A stretch of DNA of 35,589 nt from Penium margaritaceum. Its lineage: Eukaryota; Streptophyta; Zygnematophyceae; Desmidiales; Peniaceae. The notes below the pieces were generated by a model. That model searched no databases. It was given only the letters and a program-made list of their open reading frames with translations, and was not told where the DNA came from. Within the stretch, counting starts at the first letter, position 1; every line of letters begins with the position of its first letter. A program made the position numbers and the translations under genes. The stretch is taken from the NCBI GenBank assembly GCA_023375785.1, contig SZWC01004975.1, forward strand, positions 7,359 through 42,947, read 5' to 3'. Positions 1-8,185 of the stretch are shown here, piece after piece.

Positions 1-1079
1 CCCCAGCGCTAATGTGCGGATGCTCGACCCCCCCAGGAGAACGGGAAAGAGGTGAGCTTACCGGTATGGAGGGCCGCACTGGCTGTGATGGTAAGGTTGC
101 CTCGACGGAGGCAACGTCACGGTGGATGTGGCGTTGCCGTGCCGAGCTCTCCCCTGAGTCGCCACCGAGATCCTCCCAGTGCGCCAGCGTGACGGCGGCC
201 ACCACCAGACGGTGGTGCGGAGACTGCTACAAGGCTGCTGGTCGTGTGCCAAGAGAGGCTGGGAGCGCAGCTGCACGTCACGTTACTTGCTGCTGCCGTC
301 ACACTGCTTGTGCGGCTGTTGTGGTGCAGGTGCCGCTGCTGCAGTGCTGCTGCTGCTGTTGCTGCTGCGACTACTACTGCTGCTACTACTGTTGCCGTGG
401 TACTACTGTAGTGCTGCTGCTGTTGCTGCCACTACTGCTGCCGTGCTGCTGCTATAGTGCTACTGCTGCTACTACTGCTGCTACTATTGCAATAGCAGCT
501 GCTGCTGCTGCTACTGCTGCTGCTGCTGCTACTCCTGCCGTGCTGCTGCTGCAGTGCTGCTGCTGCTGCTACTGCTGCTGCCGTTGAGCTGCTGCTGAGC
601 TGTTTGCTGAGCTGCTGCTGAGCTGCTGCTGAGCTGTTGCTGTGGAGCTGCTGAGCTAGAGCCACTGCTGCTGAGATGCTGTGGGGCTGCTGCTGTTGAG
701 CTGCGGAAGCTGAGCCGTTCTTCACATTGCAGCTGCTGCAAATGCTGCTAGGAGACGGCGACGGACCCCCCAGCGTTTCCCCCGCCCCAGTGGGCGTGGG
801 AAACATGGGAAGGCCGTGGGAACACCTGTAGGTACCTGTTCCAACCCCACCAAACCCAGGAATAGAGGGGAGCCCAACCAGCAGGGGGAGGGGAAGACCA
901 AAGAGCCCTAACGGCAGATTGCCGTCACCCGCTGCTGCTGATGCTACAGTAGTTAGCTGCTGCTGTGCTGGTAGTTCGTGACGGCGGGGTGGACACGCGA
1001 CGCCAAGAGTGGCAGTCGCGGGTTTGGCCCAGAATACGTGGGCGGCAGGTTGATCCGCCGCCCGTCTTCCACGTAACTT
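1..1079 (-). repeat. Copia-A leader with long CAG/AGC triplet tract
   Basis: Read on the minus strand, this follows the Copia-A primer site and is the element's 5' leader and possibly the start of gag. Positions about 340-740 are an imperfect triplet array (GCT/CTG on plus, AGC/CAG on minus). It gives long Gln, Ala or Ser runs in every frame, including a 237-codon minus-strand frame at 432-1145 that runs straight through the primer site and so is unlikely to be a protein as drawn. The left part (1-340) is GC-rich and unrecognised. The rest of Copia-A lies left of the window. Confidence 0.65.
775..804 (-). other. Conserved leader hairpin (Copia-A copy)
   Basis: A two-part stem. The lower arms are GTTTCCC (775-781) and GGGAAAC (798-804). 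The upper arms are CGCCC (783-787) and GGGCG (792-796), with a 4-nt loop and one internal mismatch. Sequences aligning in sense orientation occur in the leaders of Copia-B (2866-2893) and Copia-E (28133-28160, minus). The role is unknown; a packaging, dimerisation or translation signal in genomic RNA is an inference. Confidence 0.6.
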
Positions 1080-1092
1080 GGCTCTGATACCA
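1080..1092 (-). promoter_or_regulatory. Primer-binding site, Copia-A
   Basis: The plus strand reads GGCTCTGATACCA, so the minus strand carries TGGTATCAGAGCC. This is the standard plant copia primer site, complementary to the 3' end of initiator tRNA-Met. It fixes Copia-A on the minus strand, with its 5' LTR to the right and its coding part to the left. Confidence 0.85.
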
Positions 1093-1915
1093 GTAGTTAT
1101 TGTGCTAGACCAGCAAGTGACAGCTAGCCTTGTGCAAGGAAACAACCACGCACGAGGTCTGCATCAGCCATGGCGAAGACATACGTGAAAATTGAAGTGA
1201 AAAAGTTAGGTGAGTAACGAGCCACAGGGGTGTTCTGGGCAGGAGGGAGCGAGCGAACGAGTGAGCAGCGAGCGAGCGAGCGAGTGAGCAGCGAGCTCGA
1301 AACTAGTGGATTCGACCCCACCTGCCCACAGAACAATTTCCTAGCAGAAACTAGGTCACCGTCCAAGCAACAATCTGTCTAGAGGATAAACCCGGTTATG
1401 CTCATGACCAATTGTGCACCAATGCATGTGAGAAATGCAAATAAGGCTGGCAAGCTCTGATTGAGCCTCTCCATGGCTCGTCTTCTCAGCTTCTGGTCAC
1501 GACGTGTCAATCGGCGAAGTCATCTCTCACTGGTCAGTCACCTGGACCAGTGATGNCGAGCGAACGAGTGAGCAGCGAGCGAGCGAGCGAGTGAGCAGCG
1601 AGCTCGAAACTAGTGGATTCGACCCCACCTGCCCACAGAACAATTTCCTAGCAGAAACTAGGTCACCGTCCAAGCAACAATCTGTCTAGAGGATAAACCC
1701 GGTTATGCTCATGACCAATTGTGCACCAATGCATGTGAGAAATGCAAATAAGGCTGGCAAGCTCTGATTGAGCCTCTCCATGGCTCGTCTTCTCAGCTTC
1801 TGGTCACGACGTGTCAATCGGAGAAGTCATCTCTCACTGGTGAGTCACCTGCACCAATGATGTGAGTGTGCAACGAGGCCAGAGGTCACCGTGTGATAAT
1901 GACATGAATTCAACA
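1093..1915 (-). repeat. 5' LTR of Copia-A
   Basis: Lies immediately upstream (minus sense) of the primer site. The outer tip is CAACA on plus at 1911-1915, i.e. TGTTG on the minus strand, the usual copia LTR start. The inner end beside the primer site is less clear, as no CA terminus is obvious. Length is inflated by a 307-bp tandem duplication (1250-1862) joined by a single N, so the true LTR may be about 515 bp. It also contains a GAGC/GAGT tetranucleotide-rich stretch. The outer tip abuts Copia-B LTR sequence exactly. Confidence 0.6.
1250..1862. repeat. 307-bp near-perfect tandem duplication with single N at the junction
   Basis: Copy 1 (1250-1556) and copy 2 (1557-1862) match almost base for base and differ at only a handful of sites near the end. 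Position 1556, exactly at the junction, is N. Two contig ends sharing an unmerged overlap would look like this, so I read it as a probable assembly artefact within the Copia-A LTR. Confidence 0.8.
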
Positions 1916-2710
1916 CCGGCTTGTGTACATCGGCGTGCAGATGACTGACGGCGAGACTCGACGCTGATGGAGTGTCATCCGGTGGAGCCGACGCACGCTG
2001 AGGTCTACTCGCAGTTCGCCGGAGCCTCCTCTCTCCGGCGACGTGCTCAGCTCCATCGGCAGGCCTCCTCGGTGGTCGTGCTGCCGGCAGTCACTGCCAC
2101 CGCAGTTGCTGTTTGCATGCGTCCAGCACGTCTCGTCGCGTCTGCATGGTCATGCTCTGCATAGGGTCCTTGTTGCATGCTGTATGGCCCTGTTCGGCAT
2201 CATGGACCACCGTAGGCACTGCCCGGGTTTGGGCAGCCATAACTCTTTGCTACTACTTTTCTAGCTGATTCTGACCGCACGACTGCGTTCGCAGCATCGG
2301 TATTATGGTATGGTCCAGTTTTCAGGCAAAACGGATGACGCCCGGGTTTTGGGTTGTCGGGCGTCTGGCAGGGCTCACCGAGAAAACCCTGCCTGCCAGA
2401 AAATAGGTCCAGAGCTATTTTCTGATTGGCTGGTTAGCTGAGTAGCAACTTCTACACTAGTGGGGGGAGCTAGAACTTGGAGGGGTCTCCCATTGTTGCT
2501 CATTCTTGATTCCTAACCAGTTACTTCCAGTTTTCAGCTGCTTTCTGGCGCTAACTCTGGCACGCGTGTTTCTGAGTAACAAACCGAGAGCCTCCAGACT
2601 TAGACTCTAGAGCAGCAGACTGAGGGGGCAGCTGACTTAAGCAACGAGCGTAGAAGCCCGCACGCTACATCAACAACGCTGCTGCCCCAACCTGCTGCCT
2701 AGGATTTCCA
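1916..2710 (+). repeat. 5' LTR of Copia-B (lacking first 43 bp)
   Basis: Aligns from base 1916 with 10172 in the 3' LTR and stays aligned to the ...TTCCATTT end at 2713. The 3' copy has 43 further bases (10129-10171, starting TGTTGG) with no counterpart here. Position 1915 is instead the tip of the Copia-A LTR. The LTR contains a GC-rich hairpin, CTGGCAGGG...CCCTGCCTGCCAG, around 2368-2399. Confidence 0.9.
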
Positions 2711-2713
2711 TTT

Positions 2714-2726
2714 TGGTATCAGAGCC
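2714..2726 (+). promoter_or_regulatory. Primer-binding site, Copia-B
   Basis: TGGTATCAGAGCC, followed by AG, matches the 3' end of plant initiator tRNA-Met over about 15 nt and lies directly after the 5' LTR. Confidence 0.92.
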
Positions 2727-2808
2727 AGAGCGTAGCAGCAGCAACAGAAGACTGGCGAACAGGTGCCAGACAACGCCGGCGGACCCCCATACGCGCCAGT
2801 GCAGGGGA

Positions 2809-2838
2809 AATGCTGCCGGATTTTTTTCCGGCAGCATT
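2809..2838 (+). other. Perfect 12-bp hairpin with T6 loop
   Basis: Arms AATGCTGCCGGA (2809-2820) and TCCGGCAGCATT (2827-2838) enclose six T. A decayed second copy (arms TGCTGCC 2894-2900 and GGCAGCA 2912-2918, again with a T run) lies 85 bp downstream in the same GGGGAAATGCTGCC context, pointing to a local duplication in the leader. Confidence 0.6.
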
Positions 2839-2865
2839 GACCCTCCTGGTGGCGGCGTTAGATTT

Positions 2866-2893
2866 TTTCCCACGGCCACTGGGCCAGGGGAAA
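2866..2893 (+). other. Conserved leader hairpin (Copia-B copy)
   Basis: The lower stem is TTTCCC (2866-2871) with GGGAAA (2888-2893). The upper stem is GGCC (2874-2877) with GGCC (2882-2885), loop ACTG. Compared with the Copia-A and Copia-E copies, one upper-stem pair is changed on both sides (C-G to G-C), keeping the pairing. Confidence 0.6.
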
Positions 2894-3850
2894 TGCTGCC
2901 AAATTTTTTTCGGCAGCACTGACCCCCACGCGTGACGCGAGGAGGTGAGCGGCAGGCGGCGTATGACATCTGCGGGCGACGACGCAAGCGGCAACGTCAC
3001 CTAGATGCAGTGACTGGCACCATCATCAGCTGCAGGCAACGGCAGCGAGCAGCCGCAACAGCAGCCAGCAGCAGCTGTGTGTAGCAGCAGCAACAGGCAG
3101 AAGCAGCAGCTCGCAGCAGCCTGTAGCAGTAGCAGCTCGCAGCAGCAGTAACAGCAGCACGCAGCAGCAGCAGCAGCGCGCAGCAGTAGCCCGCAGCAGC
3201 AGCCCGCAACGGCAGCAAGCAGCAGTCGCAGCACGCAGCAACTACAACAGCGTGCAGCAGCAGCAGCGAGCTGCAGCAGCTGCTATAGCGAGCTGCAGTA
3301 TCAGCCAGCTGCAGCAGCAGCATCAGCGAGCATCAGCTGGCAGCTGCCAGCCGCGGCTGCTGCTGATCGCTGCTCGTAGCGAGGGAGCAGCAAGCAGTAG
3401 CCCGCTGCTGCCTGCGAGCAGCAGCTCGCTACTGCCACGCGAGCAGCAGTCCGCTGCTCGCAGCAGACAGCGAGCTGCTACCCGCTGTGACAAGGAAAAA
3501 AAAACAAAAAAAAGGGCAAGAAAAAAAATCCCCCACCCCCGCAGCTCGTTGCAGCAGCTCGCAGCTGCAGGGAGCAGCTGCTACAGCACGCACCAGCTGC
3601 AGTAGCACGCAGTAGCAACAGTGAGCTGCAGCAGTCATAGCAGCCGCTGCAGCTCGCAGCAACAACAACTGCAACTGTAACTGCAGTAGCAACAGCAACA
3701 GCAACAGCAGCTGCAACAGAAGCAGTAGTAGCAGCAAACAGTAGCAGCAGCAGCAACAGCAGCAGCAGCTGCAGTAGTAGCAGCAGTAGTAGATGCAGCA
3801 GTAGCAGCAGCAGCAGCAACAACAACAGCAAACAGCAGTAGCAGCAGCAG

Positions 3851-3885
<35 letters not shown>

Positions 3886-4130
3886 GCGGCTGCAGCAGCA
3901 TCAGCAGCAACAGCAGCAGCGGCGGCCCCAACAACCGCCGCTGCTGACGTCAGCACCCCTCTGCTAACATCACTACTGATGTCACTGCTGACGTCATCAA
4001 CAAAAAAAAGAAGGGGGAAAAAAGGGAAAGTGGGAAGACCAAAGGGGTGGGTAGAATCCCCACCTCCCCAACCTACTGCTGACATCAGCAACACAAAGAA
4101 AACAAAAAAAAACACAAGGGACACTAAATC

Positions 4131-6158
4131 ATGGCTGGTAGTCCCGGTGAGGAGGGGTCCTCCTTCGTTGGGGGGACCCCTACCCCTCCTTTCTTGCAGC
4201 GACTGCAACAGCAGCAGCAGCAGCCGCCGCCGTCGCAGCAGCCGCCGCCGCCGCAACAGCCGCCGCCGCCGTAGTAGCAGCAGCCGCCGCCACCGTAGCA
4301 GCAGGAGCAGCCGTCGTCGCCACGGCAACAACAGCCGCCGTCGCCGCAGTAGCAGCAGCCGAAGCAGCAGCAGCAGCAGGAGCAGCCGCCGCCGCTTCAA
4401 CAGCAGTAGCCACCGCCGCTAGAGCAGTAGCAGCCGACGCCCTTGCAGCAGCAGCAGTAGCAGCAGCAGCCCACTGGTAACATTGGCGGCAACCCTGACC
4501 CCCTTGCTGCTCTTCAGCAATAGCTCGCTGCCTTGACGCAGCAGCTTGCAGCGCTACAGCCAGTCGCCTCCCAGACCGCCACCAGTGTGCTGCCATCCTT
4601 CATCCCTCCAGGGTACGCTAGCCCCGCTGTGTCCGCTGCCACATATTTCCTGGCACAGCAGTAGACTCAGTGCCAACGGCAAACAGTAACCTCCGTCCTT
4701 GGCCCCACTCTGGGTGCCGGCCGCAGGCAGAAGGACTTTGAGACGCCGCCGCCCCCGCTTCAGGCCGGCGAGCAGTTCCGGAGCTGGGAGCTCAGCTTTC
4801 GGATCTGGGCGCAGGGTGAGGGTCTGTGGGCCTACTACACCCTCCCTTACGACTCCACCCAGGCCGATCAGCTATATGACGCTGGTCGCGCTGTCCGTAC
4901 CCTTGTCCCAGTCGCCCCCCCAGCTTCCTGCCTTGCCCTGGAGCCCTTCCTTGGCGACTTCACCGCTGGTGACATCCCAGACCCTGCAGCCGCATGGCAC
5001 GTCCTCACCAGGCCCCATCGCCTGTCCAGCGATGCTGAGATTGGCCGTCTGCTCCGGGAGTTCAACTCCCTGCACATGGGGGAGACCGAGACGGTCACTG
5101 CCTACTGGCAGCGAGCGGAGGACATCCTCCGTCGACTCGGCAAATTTTCTCCGCCCCCTCTGTCCGCGCTCCTCACCATCAAGCGCGGCGCCACCAGCGT
5201 GTATGCAGACGTCTTCGTTCACTACCCTCAGGACGTCCTCTCCACCATGGAGGCCCAGGGCACCCTCATGCCCTGGGCATATGAGCTCTTCCTCCGCATT
5301 GAGGAAGCTTGCCAGGAGTCCCAGCTCCATCGCACGGAGGCCCTTGCATCCCCTGCTGTTGCCTCTCCTGCCGTTGCCTCCGTGGCCGTCGCCTCCCCCG
5401 TCGCAGCTACCTCATCGTCTTCGGGGAAGAAGAAGAAAAGTCGGAACAAGAAAGGCAAGGGTCCACCGCAACAGTAGCAGCAGCAGTCATCGACCGGGTC
5501 CAACGGTGGTGGCTCGGTCTGCCACAACTGCGGCCAGCCCGGGCACGGATAGTACACGTGCCCTCTCCCGACGGACGAGGCGCGCGTCATCACCACCATG
5601 CACCGCTAGCTGGAGCGCCGCCTCGCCTCCGCCGCCGTCGCTGCTGCTGGCCCTGACACTCCGACCTCGTCCAGCAGCTCTGCCACTCCAACAGCTTCGC
5701 CTGTCCCGTAGACACCCGCGCCGCAGCAGTACTACCCGTAGGAGTACTACCCACAACCGTCGGCACCTCCACTTCCTTCGTCGGCTCAGCCCTCCCACTA
5801 CCCGGGCTTCGGCGCCATCACTCCGCACTCCGTCTACACTCCTGGGCCGTCCTCCCGTGAGCGTCAGCTGGAGCAATTCATCGCGTTTCAGCTTGGCCTA
5901 CCTCGCCCTCCTCCCCAAGGAAGTGTGAGTTGCGTCACCTCCTGCCCTCCGGCCCACCCCTGTATGACTGAGAATGAGCTTCGGTCGTGTCCCGTTTCCG
6001 CGTCTGTCTCGTCGCTCCCCTTGGTCTCCTCCATCCCACTCCTTGACGACATTGCGTGGCTTGACGATTGGCAGTCTCGTTTCGCGCCTCCTTCCACCGC
6101 GTCCGCGTCCCTCGCTTGCTGCCATGTGACCGTGAGCGATCTGGGGACCCCTGTCTAG
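4131..6158 (+). pseudogene. gag: gag of Copia-B, interrupted only by TAG codons
   Basis: Gag forms the virus-like particle and binds genomic RNA. The ATG at 4131 starts a frame with a short Gly/Ser head, then a Gln/Pro-rich region (4197-4500). A Leu-Ala-Ala-Leu-Gln-Gln heptad-like segment follows (about 4500-4550), then the gag core with WAQGEGLWAYY near 4800-4850. Next come a Lys-rich stretch (5430-5465), a CCHC zinc knuckle CHNCGQPGH (from 5520) and an ERQLEQ segment near 5860. The same WAQGE.LW.YY and ERQLEQ motifs occur in Copia-E gag. Fifteen in-frame TAG codons lie between 4272 and 6156 with no TAA or TGA, each where Gln is plausible. The frame runs on into protease. Confidence 0.8.
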
Positions 6159-7511
6159 GACCCTGCTGAGACCTTGATCATCGACTCCGGGGCCACGCAT
6201 CACATGACGGCCTCTTGTGAGGCCTTCAGTATGCTCGGTCCTGTCGGCGATATCTCCGGTGTCCGGACGGGTTCCGGACAGGTGTTGCCTGTCCGTGGTA
6301 TTGGCGTCGTTTGTTTCCGTGGTCCTGCCGGTGACGTCTTTCTGACCGATGTTCTCTTCGTCCCTGGTCTCGAGCTCAGCCTCCTTTGCGTGACTGTCCT
6401 TGACTGCATGAGCATGGACGTTGTGCACTCGCGTGGTGTCGGCACTGTGTCGTTGCGTCCGTCTGGTCTTGTCATCCTGCACGCCACAGCCCGTGGTAAC
6501 CTGTGGCACGTCCCTCGCCTCTCCTCTTCCCCTCCCGTCTCCTCCCCGTCGGCCACCACAGGCCATGTGTTTTTCACTAGCACGCTTTCTCCTCGGCACA
6601 CCCGCCTCTTGCACCGCCACCTTTGCCACGTCCACTATGCCGCCGTAGAAAGCATGCTCCGCACCCAGCCGGCTAAGGGCCTTGACCCGGAGACTTTCCC
6701 TCTCCCGTGTCCCACTGAGTGCATTGACTGCGCTCAGGGGAAGATGCACCGGTCTACGTTCCCCCTATCTTCGTCCCGTGCGTCCGCCCCCCTTGACCTT
6801 GTCCACTCGGACGTCATGGGCCCTCTCCCCACCGAGTCCGTCGGTGAGCATGGCGGCTATGTCCTCACTCTTACGGATGACTATTCTCGCTACCGTTGGG
6901 TCTTCCGCCTTCGGCAAAAGAGCGATGTCGCCCGAACCATTCAGGACTGGATTGTTCTCGCGGAACGCGAGTGTGGCCGCCCCCTTCGCCGCTTTCGCTC
7001 CGATCGCGGTGGCGAGTACCTGGGTGAGGCCACGACCTTTCTCGCCTCTCGCGGGATCCACCATGAGACGTCTGCGCCCTACACACCAACCCAGAATGGC
7101 GTCTCCGAGCGGTGGAACCGTACCATGGCCGACGCCGTTCGCACCATGCGGGTCGAGTCCGGTCTGTCCGATGGCTTCTATTTTGAGGCCATGGCCTACA
7201 TGACCTGGGTCTGGAACCGGGTTCCCCACGGTCCCCTTCCCCGCCAGTCCACGCCCTACCAGCACTGGTGCGGTCGGCGCGCTGACCTCCGCCCGGCTCG
7301 CGTATGGGACTGCGTGGCCATTGTGTGGCTGCCCGCCCCACAGCAGGACGGCAAGCTCGCCCCCCGCGGCTGCCCCTGCACCTTCCTCGGTGTGTCTCAT
7401 CAGTCCAAGGCCAGGCGCTTCTGGGACCCATCCCCACACTGCATCGTCGAGTCCCGCGATGCCCTCTTCTTTGAGGACCTGTTTCCCCGCGACCTCATCC
7501 GCTCTGGCTAG
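6159..7511 (+). CDS. pol: Protease and integrase part of Copia-B polyprotein
   Basis: Same frame as gag. The aspartic protease has an intact IIDSGATHHM, catalytic Asp at 6183-6185. A gag-pre-integrase/HHCC zinc region follows at about 6597-6745 (LLHRHLCHVH ... CIDCAQGK). The integrase catalytic core comes next: VHSDVMGP with Asp at 6810, RSDRGGEY with Asp at 7002, and Glu of VSER at 7107, 35 codons after the second Asp. The ATGTAG-type C-terminal region includes WNRVPHG and HCIVESRDALFFED. The open stretch from 6174 to the TAG at 7509 has 445 codons. It is an internal part of a polyprotein, not an independent gene with its own start. Confidence 0.85.
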   Translation, partial: DPAETLIIDSGATHHMTASCEAFSMLGPVGDISGVRTGSGQVLPVRGIGVVCFRGPAGDVFLTDVLFVPGLELSLLCVTVLDCMSMDVVHSRGVGTVSLRPSGLVILHATARGNLWHVPRLSSSPPVSSPSATTGHVFFTSTLSPRHTRLLHRHLCHVHYAAVESMLRTQPAKGLDPETFPLPCPTECIDCAQGKMHRSTFPLSSSRASAPLDLVHSDVMGPLPTESVGEHGGYVLTLTDDYSRYRWVFRLRQKSDVARTIQDWIVLAERECGRPLRRFRSDRGGEYLGEATTFLASRGIHHETSAPYTPTQNGVSERWNRTMADAVRTMRVESGLSDGFYFEAMAYMTWVWNRVPHGPLPRQSTPYQHWCGRRADLRPARVWDCVAIVWLPAPQQDGKLAPRGCPCTFLGVSHQSKARRFWDPSPHCIVESRDALFFEDLFPRDLIRSG

Positions 7512-8185
7512 TCCATGTCCCTCCCGTCGCGTGGGGGAGTGGTGAGTCCGTCCTCCGTCCTGTCGCTTCCGGGTGACACATCACTCCGTCCCTCTGAGCC
7601 GGTAGCCCGTGTCGCGTCTGCTGGCCGCTCCGGACCAGCTGCCCCACTCGCGTCCGCTGGCCCTTCAGGGCCAGCAGCACCTGTCGTGTCCACTGGCCCC
7701 TCCGGGCCGGCAGTCCCAGTCGCTTCCGATGGCCCCTCCGGGCCGACAGCCCCAGTCGCGTCCGCTGACCCCTCTGGGCCCACAACTCCTGTCGCGTCCG
7801 CTGGCCCCTCCGGACCAGCTGCCCCAGTCGCGTCCGCTGGCCCCACCGGGCCGTCAGCCCCAGTCGCGTCCGCTCGCCCCCCGGGTCGGCAGCCCCAGTC
7901 GCGTCCACGGGCCCCTCCGGCCCAGCAGCCCCTGTCACGTCCGCTGGTCCCTCCGGGCCAGCAGCGCCTGTCGCGTCTGCTGGCTCCTCCGGGCCAATTG
8001 GCCCCTCCGGGCTAGCAGCGCCTGTCGCGTCTGCTGGCTCCGGGCCGACAGCCTCAGTCGCGTCCGTGAGCTCCTCCGGACCAGTAGCCCCGTCCGCCTC
8101 TGTCGACCCGTCGGACTCAGGGCCATCTTTTGCCCGACCACACTACACACGTGGCCCAGGCGGCAGCCTTTGACCTCAGCCGACA
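7512..8185 (+). repeat. 36-bp tandem repeat linker between integrase and RT
   Basis: From about 7613 to 8095 there are some 13 imperfect 36-bp units coding ASAGPSGPAAPV-type dodecapeptides, a Pro/Gly/Ala-rich flexible linker. One unit (about 7866-7905) has 35 bp, and the missing base moves the reading frame from that of gag-integrase to that of RT. One unit near 7990 carries an 18-bp expansion. In the RT frame the only later stop is a TGA at 8171-8173, most simply a CGA-to-TGA transition. Confidence 0.8.

Larger units (their letters stand above)
2727..4130 (+). repeat. Copia-B leader: hairpins then 0.9 kb of CAG/GCA triplets
   Basis: A 1.4-kb stretch between primer site and gag ATG. The first 270 bp hold two related T-run hairpins and the conserved leader hairpin. 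About 3020-3930 is an imperfect CAG/GCA/TAG triplet array, interrupted by an A-rich insert near 3500-3530. The last part (3960-4130) is A-rich with runs of A. Gln-, Ala- and Leu-rich frames occur on both strands here, but they are by-products of the triplet array and I do not call them genes. Confidence 0.7.

Noticed and set aside
12-1145. Cys/Ala/Gln/Ser-rich frames over the CTG array at the left end, both strands
   Set aside because: They are reading frames of a triplet repeat. Every frame is open, and one runs through the primer-binding site and into the LTR.
2997-4596. Leu-, Arg-, Ala- and Cys-rich frames up to 323 codons on either strand
   Set aside because: By-products of the CAG/GCA array in the Copia-B leader and gag start; no domain and no conserved frame.
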